A stretch of DNA of 64,000 bases from Bactericera cockerelli (GCA_024516035.1 CM044961.1:31357051-31421050), one strand, 5' to 3'; shown: positions 52,094 through 62,604, counted from the first letter of the stretch. Translations and numbers: made by a program. Notes: generated by a model not told the origin, from the letters alone.

Positions 52094-52143
52094 TAGTTAT
52101 TATAATTATTTTATAAATTTTTCCTGTACGTTCTTCAATGAAG

Positions 52144-52357
52144 AAATAAGTAATGGAGACGTCATAACGTATATCTCATGGGTAATGAACCTGTCCCCTA
52201 ACAAACTATCTAATATGGCTACCGTTATTACCTTCAAAAGCATGTAGGAAGAAAAATTAATTTGCTATTGTTATGATTTCCTCCTGTGGTAAAACTAACC
52301 AAGATGGCCGATTTTACGGGAAAGTTTTGAGGTATTACGAGTTCTCCATTACTTATT
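52144..52357. mobile_element. Miniature element with 15-bp inverted ends
   Basis: 'aataagtaatggaga' (52144-52158) and 'tctccattacttatt' (52343-52357) are exact complements 185 bases apart. Interior words such as 'aaaactaaccaagatggccg' have no second copy. Superfamily unknown. Confidence 0.65.
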
Positions 52358-52885
52358 GCTCCATGGTGTCAACATCGAATTTATTTGAGACCATTGTTTT
52401 ATCTTGATGCTTGTGTGTCCATCTGTCCATTGGTAAAAATGTTCATTATTCCACAGTTGAAAAGTTTTTTGTTTCAAGAATAAATAATATTATGAAGGTA
52501 AGTTTTTTCACATTCAATATCTCTTAACGTCTGGATTATTTGAGATTTGGTTCAAACACTTAATCGCAAGAACCTTATCTTTTACCCACAACACAGTAAT
52601 ACTACACACAGCTAACATGGGTTTGACGGTTTGTTTGGAGAAGGTATATTGAACTGTGAGCATAATAGGACATCTTTTTCTGAGCCAAATTAAACGTTAT
52701 GATACTATACTAATCTAGTTACCATACATTCATATCAAATTGTCCTTTAAAATAAGGTTGGCCGGAAAAATAACAATATATGAAAGGCTTATCCAGAATA
52801 ATGCAAGCTAAAAACACCCCTGTTCAAAGGTTGCTTTATTCACTGAGAGAAATAATAGTAATATTATCTACATCTCTTCCTCACT
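52358..52885. other. No gene seen
   Basis: AT-rich without recognised features. Confidence 0.4.
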
Positions 52886-53328
52886 CCATAATGGGGGAAG
52901 AGAGAAAAGGAGAGAGGGGAGAAATAGAAGGAAGAATAATGGGGAGAGAACGAATACAAAAATGAGAAGTAGAGAAAAAGAGGAGAAGGAGAATAGAGAG
53001 AGGAAATGAGATGAAAGAAAGAGAAAAGGAGAGAGTGTTGAGAAGAGATGGAAATAATGGAGAGACAAAGAGCAAAGAAAGAGAGATAGAGGCATGAAGG
53101 ATGTGTGTGTGTGTGAGAGAGAGAAGAGAGAGAGAGAGAGAGTGAGAGAGAAAGAGAAAGAAAAGAGAAAGAGAAAGAGAAAGAGAAAGAGAAAGAGAAA
53201 GAGAAAGAGAAAGAGAAAGAGAAAGAGAAAGAGAAAGAGAAAGAGAAAGAGAAAGAGAAAGAGAAAGAGAAAAGAGAAAAGAGAAAGAGAAAAGAAAGAG
53301 AAAGAGAAAGAGAAAGAGAAAGAGAAAA

Positions 53329-53363
<35 letters not shown>

Positions 53364-53480
53364 GAAAGAGAAAGAGAAAAAGAAAGAGAAAGAAAGAGAA
53401 AGGGAAAGAGGGCGAGGGGTAAGGGGTGAGAGAGAGAGATAAAAAAATTGGGAAAGAGAGATAAAGGAAGAGGGGGTAGA
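52886..53480 (+). repeat. Polypurine island with a long (GAAAGA)n array
   Basis: Irregular purine-rich DNA, then (gt)n/(ga)n at 53100-53150, then an almost regular hexamer 'gaaaga' array from about 53151 to 53405. Frames through it on both strands are repeat translations. It ends about 30 bases before the left arm of the large inverted duplication. Confidence 0.93.
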
Positions 53481-53510
53481 GAGGGCTAATAGCAGGTTAA
53501 AAAAGGTCCG

Positions 53511-53817
53511 TGAAGATAGCACCCGACATTGAAGCTAGAATTTTGTACCACCTACCATAATAATGTACTAATTATGTACTGTTAGGAACAACAAACCCCG
53601 AATTTTGTACTCCAACCGTAACCCCAGGAGAGCGGTTGAAACATGTCGGGTGCTAACTTCACGCTAGCACCCGACATTGAAGCTAGAATTTTGTACCACC
53701 TACCATAATAATGTACTAATTATGTACTGTTAGGAACAACAAACCCCGAATTTTGTACTCCAACCGTAACCCCAGGAGAGGGGTTGGAACATGTCGGGTG
53801 CTAACTTCACGATTTTA
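53511..53817 (+). repeat. Two tandem ~150-bp units with inverted tips 'tagcacccgacat'
   Basis: Each unit opens 'tagcacccgacat' and closes 'atgtcgggtgcta', followed by 'acttcacg', the complement of 'cgtgaag' before the first unit. So each resembles a small inverted-repeat element, repeated head to tail. The same pair occurs reversed at 61386-61697, and one solo end occurs at 59253-59271. Confidence 0.8.
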
Positions 53818-54404
53818 ACCGATGGAGCTAGAATATTGTACGGCATACCAAAATAATCTCTGAATTATGTACTCCCAGGAACAACAAACCCCGAATTTTG
53901 TACTCCAACCGTAACGCCAGGAGAGAGGTTTTAACATCGAAAAACCCACCCCCCGCCTCGCCTATTGAAACGCAAATCAGATGCAGAACTGTATGGAACC
54001 CCGTGCCTCTCTCATTGCAACGAAGCGATGGGAGCAGAGGTGCGGGGGGACTCCACGTTTTTCTCATGAATTAAACCATAGGTTCTCAAACGGTGATACT
54101 CGGGGCAGTTTCAGATGGTACGGGAAGCCATTTTCAGTTGTACACAAAATATGATAAAATTTTGACCGTACACAAAGACCGTGAAAGATAATATATGTTT
54201 AACACTAGTAGTTAAGTTGATTTTTTGATGAAAATCAATATCAAGTCTCCACAAAAAACTAATAAAAGACCTACTACCCTTTTTAACCACATAATTATAT
54301 GTGCGAATCTGGCTTTTCATGTTGTATTTGTAAAACACAAATATAGGAGTAAGTTAGAAGTGTCCTCTGACATTCGCGTTAAAATGAGTAACATTCAACC
54401 TGAT

Positions 54405-54557
54405 TAGACCGACCTCAGTAGTTTAATCGATAGGGCGGCGGACTTGTTACCTGGAGGTCGGTGGTTCAAGTCCCGGTTTCAGCGTAGATTTAGTAAAGCG
54501 AGTTTGAGTAGTTATGACATCACGAAAGTGATTAACACAAGTATGATAGCTAATAAA
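54405..54557 (+). repeat. SINE family A with target duplication, absent from the partner arm (copy A10)
   Basis: A complete copy ending 'cacaagtatgatagctaata'. 'gtaacattca.cctgat' (17 bases, one mismatch) flanks it at 54388-54404 and 54558-54574. The partner arm has the same site once at 60923-60939 with no SINE. The insertion is therefore younger than the inverted duplication. Confidence 0.92.
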
Positions 54558-54822
54558 GTAACATTCAGCCTGATATTGATGCAATTGTTTCTGAGAAGAT
54601 TAGGTATATAATAAAATGTAATCTCACAGAATTTAGATAGGTAGACCTTTCCATTTTTTTTTGTCGCAGATAATTCAGGTGCAGGCGTTGCTGACGAAGA
54701 TAAACAATCGTTTATTGATGTGACGTTTATATTACGCTCACATTTCTTTGGTAGGTATGTACCTACCTTATTTTTTACCTTCAGCTTCTTTGTGGAACTG
54801 TGTTAAGTACGATATTATGTAA

Positions 54823-54949
54823 TAAGTTATCATATTTGTGCTATTCACTTTCGTGATGTCACAACTACTCAAACTCGCTATACTCAATCCATGCTGAAAC
54901 TGGGACTTGAACCACCGACCTCCAGGTTACAAGTCCGCCGCCTTATCGG
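54823..54949 (-). repeat. SINE family A, truncated head (copy A11)
   Basis: Reverse copy that stops at 'ccgccttatcggtaata', lacking the first ~20 bases of the head. Its partner at 60134-60262 is truncated at the same base, so the truncation predates the duplication of the arms. Confidence 0.8.
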
Positions 54950-55265
54950 TAATAACATAATGTCATACTCTGTATACCTATTACTGTTTACTTTTAAAAT
55001 AAATCATAAATCGCTTCTGAAATTTTCAATTTTATATTTTTCTTTTTCCTAACAAACGGAACACTGTGAACTCAGATTTTCCAAACGTCGCGCGTCGTGG
55101 GTTCGAATCCAAGTGAGGACATGACAAATACCTACCTTCTGTTAGGAATTCTTATCACATGATCTTGGCTTGCTGCTGGGAAAATGAGACTGTATAATAG
55201 TTCTAATTCGGCAGTGTAAACAAGCCGATATTATTATTATTTATATAATTACATGCTATGATTAA

Positions 55266-55484
55266 GTAGTAGTCAAGGTGGCAGAGTGTGTTACGCACGG
55301 TGAAATGGGTTCGATCCCCAGCGAGGTAGGATTTTTTCTGCTCTGTACTTAGATGTTCGGGGTCCACTCATATAATTATATTACCTCGTGAGGAAAAATG
55401 TGTAGCTCTTTTGATGTGAAACAGCGACTGGTGGCGTAATTATATGCAAAAAATCGTACAAGATATTGTATATTAAAGTCCTCT
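55266..55484 (+). repeat. tRNA-derived SINE, family C (copy C4)
   Basis: The head reads 'agtagtcaaggtggcagagt', 'gaaatgggttcgatccccag'; the body reads 'ctgctctgtacttagatgtt', 'gaaacagcgactggtggcgt'. It ends 'acaagatattgtatattaaa'. It marks the inner end of the left arm and pairs with 59608-59830. Confidence 0.8.
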
Positions 55485-56144
55485 GTAGCAAATAATAATA
55501 ATTGCAACTTTACGGTTGCTAGATAAGGTTTATCTAGCTTTATTTGGGGGAGCGGTTCCTGTTTTTGACTTATCCGCCTCCCTGTTTTTGACTCTTTTTT
55601 TTGTTATCATCCTGTGTGTTTTCTGTGATCATGTTGTTATCTTCCTGCTAATTTAACCACAGGAAGATACATTTAATTTGTATTCGTGTCTTTGTTTGTT
55701 GGGCAGTTTGAGTTAAGTCATTGTCCAGTCAGTGTTGTATATTGTATGTTGAGTCATGTTTCTGTAATATTCGTGTTACCTGTGGAGAAAGTAGAAGCAT
55801 TTTTACTAGGCATTCCTAGTTACATAGTTTTTGATAGAAGAAAAAATATAAGCATTAGGAAGTTTTTTGTACCTTTCCTTTACATTAATTCATTAGTTGT
55901 TGTAGATAATGTATATATATAGAAAACAAAAAGTTGACAAATTTGCTATATTAGGAAGGCTTTTTTTGGTCTTCTTTTTTTCTTTTCTTTTTGTCTTTTT
56001 TTTTTTGTTTTTTATTTATTTACCTTTCCTTTACATTAAAAATAATATGTACCTATAAATTGTATACATTAAAAGTGTTGGGAACATAGATTTTTCCCCC
56101 CCCCCCCCCCCCCTTTATTTTACGACTTAAACGTGAAGTATCTA
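55485..56144. other. No gene seen
   Basis: AT-rich; a 17-base C-run at 56097-56113. A 78-codon frame at 55686-55922 is hydrophobic and unrecognised. Confidence 0.4.
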
Positions 56145-56146
56145 TA

Positions 56147-57622
56147 CAGGGTGTAACAGACTTTATGTAAAATCTCTTAAAGAGTGTTAGTCCAACCATT
56201 AATGTTCTATGACACTTTTGATTTAACTTAGTGGTTTTCGAGATATTAATTTTTTGAATTATTTTTACAAGTACCCTGCCGATCGACAAAGAATAGCATC
56301 TAACTCCATAAATACAGTATATGAAGCAATAGATATAACTTTTTCCATAAGACAACAATATTTCACTATTATTCATTTTAGATTTATTCTTAAAAAGTGC
56401 ACACGTACTGTAAAAAATCAGCAGCAGCGGAAAATTTATCGCAAACATGAAATCCACCTGAAACTTCAGCCGCCATTTTCTCAAAATACTGCCCATCTAA
56501 AGTATTGGTTTATATTTATGTTAAAACTTGCCTTAAGTCTTAACTTTCAGAAAATATGACACACTTGATATAAAATTTTCATTTTTTATTGAAACCAAGA
56601 GAAATTAAGAAAAAGTCAGTCAGCACTACTAACAATACCTACTAGGCTACCATCCTACTTTCACCTAGGGAACTACTTTTTTGGTTCAATTTGACAAATT
56701 ATGGTTGTTATTACTTTCCAACAGCCCAAAAGGTTAGCCTCAGTAGATTCATTGATAAGGCGGTGGACTCTTCACTTGGAGGTCACTGGTTCGAGTCTCA
56801 AGTATGGCAAATATTTAGTGAGGCGAGTTTGAGCTATTGAGACAACACGATCGTGATTAACACAAAAACTAAAATTGATCTTTTTTAGTACCTCCTAAAT
56901 ATGAAAAAAAAAAACACGACAAAAAATACAATTTTATCAGGAACAAGTAAATAAAAAGGAAAATGCATTATTATTTTTTACTTTCTTTAAACGTTGTTGG
57001 ATGGTGTAAAAATAAGTAATTTTGTGTTTCCTTTGTCTTTATTTAATATTTTTACGTACCAACATTGTAAAGAACCTTTTTGCACTCAAACAGGTAACCG
57101 TAAAAAAAAAAAAAAAAACCTTCCACGATGGACTTCAGCTCGTAACCTCACTGACAGAGCTCATTGACCTTAATATTTTAGTATTTCATGTGTTTTATTA
57201 AAATTCGGTACCTACTAACATAATAACTTGTAACTAGATGTACCAACCTATTACGAATGTTCAGTATGTACCGCACCACCTTTACCTGTGGGTCTTAACT
57301 ATGTCGGTACATTGTTATGTTTTCATTTCATTCAATCCATTTTATCCTTCTTATGAACAAATGTATAATTATGATTAATGTTGATTTCTGAAGCACCACA
57401 GCTAAGTATCATACATGGATACGTACATACTAATTTGCCATACTTGAGACTCGAACCAGTGATCTCCAAGTTAAAAGTCTACTCAGGCTGACCTTTTGAG
57501 CTATTGGAAAGTAAATGGCAACCATAATTTGTCAAATTGAACCAAAAAATTAGTTCCCTAGGTAAAAGTAGGATGGTAGCCTGGTAGGTACAGTTAGTAG
57601 TGCTGACTGACTTTTTTTTAAT
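56147..57622. mobile_element. Mariner-type fold-back (FB5), same family as FB4, right end lost
   Basis: Starts after TA with 'cagggtgtaacagactttat' and follows FB4 closely through 'acaagtaccctgccgatcga', 'gcagcagcggaaaatttatc' and the internal family A SINE head (56735-56870). The right arm is recognisable from about 57410 to 57622 ('agactcgaaccagtgatctc', 'gtagtgctgactgactttt'). The outer ~455 bases of the right arm are missing, and a CT microsatellite begins at the break. It carries the empty site for the SINE found in FB4. Confidence 0.88.
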
Positions 57623-58145
57623 TTCTCTTTCTATCTCTCTTTCTCTCTATCCCTCTCTTCTCTCTTTCTATCTCTATTTCTCTTTCTCTCTCTCTCTCTC
57701 TCTTTCTTTCTCTCTTTCACTCTCTCTCTTCTATCTTTCTATCTCTCTTTCTCTCTATCCCTCTCTTCTCTCTTTCTATCTCTATTTCTCTTTCTCTCTC
57801 TCTCTCTCTCTTTCTTTCTCTCTTTCTTTCTCTCTTTCACTCTCTCTCTTCTATCTTTCTATCTCTCTTTCTCTCTATCCCTCTCTTCTCTCTTTCTATC
57901 TCTATTTCTCTTTCTCTCTCTCTCTCTTTCTTTCTCTCTTTCACTCTCTCTCTTCTATCTTTCTATCTCTCTTTCTCTCTATCCCTCTCTTCTCTCTTTC
58001 TATCTCTATTTCTCTTTCTCTCTCTCTCTCTCTCTTTCTTTCTCTCTTTCACTCTCTCTCTCTTCTATCTTTCTATCTCTCTTTCTCTCTATCCCTCTCA
58101 TCTCTCTTTCTATCTCTATTTCTCTTTCTCTCTCTCTCTCTTCTC
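57623..58145 (+). repeat. CT-rich higher-order repeat, about 4.5 units of 110-125 bp
   Basis: Each unit contains 'ctttctatctctctttctct', 'ctatccctctcttctctctt', 'tctatctctatttctctttc', a pure CT run of variable length and 'tttctctctttcactctctc'. A 186-codon frame across it encodes only Ser, Leu, Phe, Tyr and Ile. Growth from the 'aatttctctt' of the broken fold-back arm is plausible. Confidence 0.92.
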
Positions 58146-58214
58146 TGTATATACAACTAGTTGAATATTTATTTATTTATTCTCATTGTCAGTGGGGCCT
58201 TGTGAACGCCCTGT
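58146..58214 (-). repeat. Solo mariner-type end
   Basis: 'gtcagtggggccttgtgaac' followed by 'gccctgtatata'. Reversed, this is 'tatacagggcgttcacaag', the CAGGG tip in a TATA context like the fold-backs, but not the FB4 end. No partner end was found. Confidence 0.5.
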
Positions 58215-58850
58215 ATATACTTACCTATTTGAACACTTGATTACTTTATATATTTACATTTCTTTTTTTAATATCGTTAATTATAGATATACTCGTATGT
58301 ACGAGTATGACTAGGTTTTGAATTCATATTCCTGTAGTATCATAATAATAGGTATATTAGAGTTCATAGCCATACCATACCACACCCCCTATGTACATAT
58401 ATAGTTTTGCAGAGGCATAATAAAATTGGTTTAGGATAAATCTAATTCAGGTAAAATCAAAAAAAAAAAAAAAAAAATGAGAATACTATACCTAAATATA
58501 CACACTAACTTATATACTATTTTCATTTATACCTAGTTACAAAAATATCTATTCATTATGCATGTAATATTATTGTAATATGCATGTAATTTCTCTACGG
58601 GTCTAAAATTAGCTTCCTACTCTTGAGGATAGAAAAGTAATATCAATAATACATCATAGTACAATATTATTTCAAATCATATGTACCTATACCTTGCTTA
58701 GAAAAAATTTGCACAATTGTAAAATTATTATAGTATTCTTTTAAATTTAGAGGAGAGCCCACCTCCAAATAAGGTAGAATCATCTTAGGAGGTGATTATA
58801 ATTATGTATAAAATATGATTCATGCAAATAAAGAAAATATTCAAAATTCA
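58215..58850. other. AT-rich, no gene seen
   Basis: Includes an A-run at 58460-58477. Confidence 0.4.
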
Positions 58851-58852
58851 AA

Positions 58853-59129
58853 TTCTCTTTCTATCTCTCTTTCTCTCTCTCTCTTCATCTTTCATCTCTC
58901 TTCTATCTTCTCTTCTCTCTTTCTATCTCTCTTTCTCTGTCTCTCTCTTCTCTCTTTCTATCTCTATTTCTCTTTCTCTCTCTATTTCTCTTTCTCTCTC
59001 TATTTCTCTTTCTCTCCCTATTTCTCTTTCTCTCTCTACTCTTCTCTCTTTCTCTCTCTCTCCTCTCTTCCTCTTTCTCTCTTTCCTCTCTCTGTCTTTC
59101 TCTTTCTCTTTCTCATTCTCTTCTCTTTC

Positions 59130-59172
<43 letters not shown>

Positions 59173-59202
59173 TTCTCTTTCTCTTTCTCTTTCTCTTTCT
59201 CT

Positions 59203-59244
<42 letters not shown>

Positions 59245-59252
59245 CTCTCTAT
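58853..59252 (+). repeat. CT-rich microsatellite block ending in (TTTCTC)n and (CT)n
   Basis: Irregular CT-rich DNA, then a hexamer array 'tttctc' (about 59098-59212), the complement of the (GAAAGA)n at 53151-53405, then pure CT to 59240. It ends directly against 'atcgggtgccaacttcacg' (59251-59270). The two hexamer arrays thus lie in inverted orientation on either side of the fold-back at 56147. Confidence 0.93.
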
Positions 59253-59275
59253 CGGGTGCCAACTTCACGCCGGAC
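59253..59275 (-). repeat. Solo copy of the 'gtgaag.t.gcacccga' end
   Basis: Reads 'cgggtgccaacttcacgccg' then 'gacc'; reversed it begins 'ggtccggcgtgaag' and matches 'ggtccgtgaagatagcaccc' at 53505-53524. It lies directly at the end of the CT array. Confidence 0.75.
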
Positions 59276-59319
59276 CAACATGTACAAAGTTCCAAGTATT
59301 TTTTGAACTTGCCCTACAA

Positions 59320-59412
59320 CTGCATTGCATGGTCATATCACGACGGGGGTGTTACCCTCCATTCGTAGGAAACTCACAAACCTGCTACCCACATTAACCT
59401 CACCCAGCCCGG
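59320..59412 (+). repeat. Dispersed repeat M fragment
   Basis: Reads 'tcatatcacgacgggggtgt', 'taccctccattcgtaggaaa', 'ctacccacattaacctcacc'. Followed at 59413-59480 by small inverted words around 'taaacgttg' that can fold on themselves. Confidence 0.55.
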
Positions 59413-59607
59413 GTTGGGTGAGATTAATGTGTTAAGCAACGTTAAACAACGTTTACCTCGCTAAACGTTGCTTAACCTCGGTGATCCTGAGAGAACTGCA
59501 GGTGCATTCAACGCGCCAGCGACGCCACGCTGGCAATTTGGAGTTTAATGTTCCTGAAATATATTATGTCACAACTTGGTGGGTAGCGCTGAATTATAGG
59601 ACTATAC

Positions 59608-59832
59608 CACCTTAATATACAATATCTTGTACAATTTTTGCCTATAATTCCGCCACTGGTCGCTGTTTCACATCAAAAGAGCTACTCATTTTTCCTCACG
59701 AGGTATATATGAGTGGACCCCGAACATCTAAGTACAGAGCAGAAAAATCCTACCTCGCTGGGGATCGAACCCAGGTTACCGTGCGTGCAATGCCTAGCGC
59801 GCCAACTCAATCTGCCACCTTGACTACTACTT
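59608..59832 (-). repeat. tRNA-derived SINE, family C (copy C5)
   Basis: Partner of C4 in the opposite arm. The plus strand runs from 'tatacaatatcttgtacaat' through 'ctggggatcgaacccaggtt' to 'cacggt'-less 'ctgccaccttgactacta'. Confidence 0.8.
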
Positions 59833-60133
59833 AATCATAGCATGTAATTATATAAATAATAATAATATCGGCTTGTTTGTACTGCCGAATTAGGACTATT
59901 AAGGTCTCATTTTCCCAGCAGCAATTCAAGATCATGTGATAAGAATTCCAAACAGAAGGTATCTTGTCATGTCCTCACTTGGATTCGAACCCACGACGTT
60001 TGGAAAATCTGTGTTCACAGTGTTCCGTTTGTTAGGAAAAAGGAAAATATAAAATTGAAAATTTCAGAAGCGATTTATGATTTATTTTAAAAGTAAACAG
60101 TAATAGGTATACAGAGTATGACATTATGTTATT

Positions 60134-60262
60134 ACCGATAAGGCGGCGGACTTGTAACCTGGAGGTCGGTGTTTCAAGTCCCGGTTCCAGCATAGATTGA
60201 GTAAAGCGAGTTTGAGTAGTTGTGACATCACGAAAGTGATTAACACAAATAGGATAACTTTT
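60134..60262 (+). repeat. SINE family A, truncated head (copy A13)
   Basis: Begins 'accgataaggcggcggactt' with the same missing head bases as 54823-54949, and ends 'cacaaataggataactt'. Confidence 0.8.
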
Positions 60263-60679
60263 AAAAACTTTTTTAACTTATAGATAAGGGCAGACCATCC
60301 CTGCAGTCTAAACTTTCACCAATCATAGGTCACGAAAGTCAGGTTTCTACGTTCTGCCGTCAGCTTTGTCGTACTCTTAGCTAGTAATTAGTCACCGTGG
60401 CAGAGTGAGTTAGCGCGCTAGGCATTGCACACACGGTGACCTGGGTTCGATCCCCAGCGGGGCAGGAATTTTTACTTGTATGAGTAACGACCAGTGGCGA
60501 CATTACCAGAGTAAAAAGAAATTAATGTAATAGAATAATTCGAAATGTGAAGGAGGCTCTTAGTAATGCTGCGCTACCCACAAGAATTGTGAAGAGGCCT
60601 TGTGCTTCACCACAAATAAAATAATACAAAAAAAAAAAAAAATACATCACGAAAGTGAATAGCACAAATATGATAACTT
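60263..60679 (+). repeat. Insertion in right arm with family C SINE (C6) and flanking 36-base near-repeat
   Basis: A family C SINE lies at 60396-60643: head 'agtcaccgtggcagagtgag', B box 'gggttcgatccccagcgg', end in an A-run of about 15. About 130 bases of other DNA precede it. 'acatcacgaaagtga' followed by '..acacaaata..ataactt' occurs just before the insertion (60226-60261) and again just after (60644-60679), 36 bases with a few mismatches. Long for a normal target duplication; it could instead reflect recombination between SINE tails. Confidence 0.7.
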
Positions 60680-61704
60680 ATTACTTATTACATAATATCA
60701 TACTTAACACAATTCCACAAAGAAGCTGACGTTAAAAAATAAGGTAGGTACATACCTACCAAAGTAATGTGAGCTTATAAACGTCACATCAATAAACGAT
60801 TGTTTATCTTCGTCAGCAACGCGCCTGCATCTGAGTTATCTGCGACGAAAAAAAAATGGAAAAGTCTACCCTATCTACATTCTGTGAGATTACCTACTCT
60901 TCTCCGAAACAATTGCATCAATATCAGGCTAAATGTTACTTATTTTAACGCGAATGTCAGAGAACACATCTAACTTACTCCTATACTTGTTTTTCAAATA
61001 CATCATTTGAGAAAAGCCAAATTCGCACATGTACCTAAATGGTAACAAAGGGTAGTAGGTACAATTTTGTGCACCTGAAATTGTCCCGAGTACCACTGTT
61101 TGAGAACCTATGGTTTAATACGTGCACCGACAACGTGAAGTCCCCCCACACTTCTGCTCCCATCGCTGCGTTGCAATGGAAGAGGTGAGGTGCGGGGTTC
61201 CATGTAGTTTTGTATGTGATTTGCGTTTCAATAGGCGAGGCGGGGGGTGGGTTTTTCGATGTTAAAACCTCTCTCCTGGCGTTACGGTTGGAGTACAAAA
61301 TTCGGGGTTTGTTGTTCCTGGGAGTACATAATTCAGAGATTATTTTGGTATGCGGTACAATATTCTAGCTCCATCGGTTAAAATCGTGAAGTTAGCACCC
61401 GACAATACCCGACATGTTCCAACCTCTCTCCTGGGGTTACGGTTGGAGTACAAAATTCGGGGTTTGTTGTTCCTAACAGTACATAATTAGTACATTATTA
61501 TGGTAGGTGGTACAAAATTCTAGCTTCAATGTCGGGTGCTAGCGTGAAGTTAGCACCCGACATGTTTCAACCGCTCTCCTGGGGTTACGGTTGGAGTACA
61601 AAATTCGGGGTTTGTTGTTCCTAACAGTACATAATTAGTACATTATTATGGTAGGTGGTACAAAATTCTAGCTTCAATGTCGGGTGCTATCTTCACGCAC
61701 CTTT

Positions 61705-62045
61705 CAAAGATGACTATGTAGTTGAAAGCGACGTTAGACCACGTCATCAGAGTTCTAATTCTAAATGTCACCCATCCACTCCTTACTTCACAAATCATTG
61801 CTCAACTTAAATCATCCTACATTCCTACAAGATCTGGTTCATTGAGTCACCACAGATGTAGGAGTCACAGGACATGCATATTTGTACAAATCTTCATAAA
61901 ATGAGTAAGAATTGTGCAATGTGCATTGCCATCAGCACCCTGTATACTTCCTCAAAAACACGAGGGAGCAAAGTTATAGTTCCACGCACAAGAAGACAGG
62001 CGGAACTTGTTGATTCTGTTTCTTGTTCTTTATTTCCATTAAATA
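61705..62045. other. No gene seen
   Basis: An open frame from 61874 to 62197 (107 codons) runs into the palindrome at 62049 and has no recognised domain. Confidence 0.4.
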
Positions 62046-62048
62046 ATG

Positions 62049-62530
62049 TATCCCACAAAAAACTACCGTTAAGAAAAGGGCCAAGTTCCAGAACAGAACT
62101 ATCCAAAAAGGTTTCGCCAATGAATGCAGTGATATCTTGTTTGCGGCCAAGTTATCTTGGTACTAAACTATTTCTTTTATTAAACCCCGTTTTCTGAGTT
62201 CCTCATTTGGTATGTTTTTAACTGCAAACTATCCTCTAACTTGGCCAGTGTCGCTCCTTGTGATAGTTATATTGTTATTCTGTACCTATACATAATAGTC
62301 GTAATATTCCATACAACCGATGTCATAAAACTGGCCAAGTTAGAGGATATTTTGCATTTAAAAACATACCAAATGAGGAACTCAGAAAACGGGGTTTAAT
62401 AAAAGAAATAGTTTAGTACCAAGATAACTTGGCCGCAAACAAGATATCACTGCATTCATTGGCGAAACCTTTTTGGATAGTTCTGTTCTGGAACTTGGCC
62501 CTTTTTTTAACGGTAGTTTTTTGTGGGATA
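62049..62530. repeat. Palindrome, ~190-bp arms and ~95-bp loop
   Basis: 'tcccacaaaaaactaccgtt' at 62049 returns reversed as 'aacggtagttttttgtggga' ending at about 62529. The arms also share 'aacttggccctt'/'aagggccaagtt', 'gaatgcagtgatatcttgtt' and 'tacctatacat'-flanked 'aacttggccag'. Only a few mismatches. Probably another fold-back element; the tips are not clearly defined. Confidence 0.88.
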
Positions 62531-62604
62531 TCATTACTTTTTGTAGATGGTTCGTTTCCCAGCACGTTTCATTATTTTTATTAAAAATTTCAAGATTATT
62601 CACT

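Larger units (their letters stand above)
53502..55483 (+). repeat. Large inverted duplication, left arm (about 2 kb)
   Basis: Returns in reverse complement at 59608-61704. The outer ~310 bases are two tandem 150-base units starting 'tagcacccgacattgaagct', and they are nearly identical to the partner. A third, diverged unit follows ('gctagaatattgtacggcat'). Further in, the match continues through 'ggttctcaaacggtgatact', 'cattcgcgttaaaatgag', a truncated family A SINE (54823-54949), 'acaaacggaacactgtgaac' and a family C SINE, with more substitutions and small gaps. A family A SINE at 54405-54557 is in this arm only. Confidence 0.9.
59608..61704 (-). repeat. Large inverted duplication, right arm (about 2.1 kb)
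   Basis: Reverse complement of 53502-55483. Relative to the left arm it lacks the family A SINE of 54405-54557 and has an extra ~400 bases (60263-60679) containing a family C SINE. It also has a 9-base tandem addition near 61400 ('acccgacaatacccgacat'). The outer two 150-base units match the left arm almost perfectly; inner parts differ more. Confidence 0.9.

Noticed and set aside
52881..53522. 213-codon minus-strand and 111-codon plus-strand frames
   Set aside because: Repeat translations of the (GAAAGA)n and GA arrays.
54072..54110. hAT (Charlie-like) tip ('ggttctcaaacggtgatact')
   Set aside because: Similar to vertebrate Charlie ends in memory, but no partner end or target duplication is defined within the arm; kept as part of the inverted duplication only.
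57600..59397. 163-191 codon open frames
   Set aside because: They are translations of CT-rich tandem repeats with no conserved domain.
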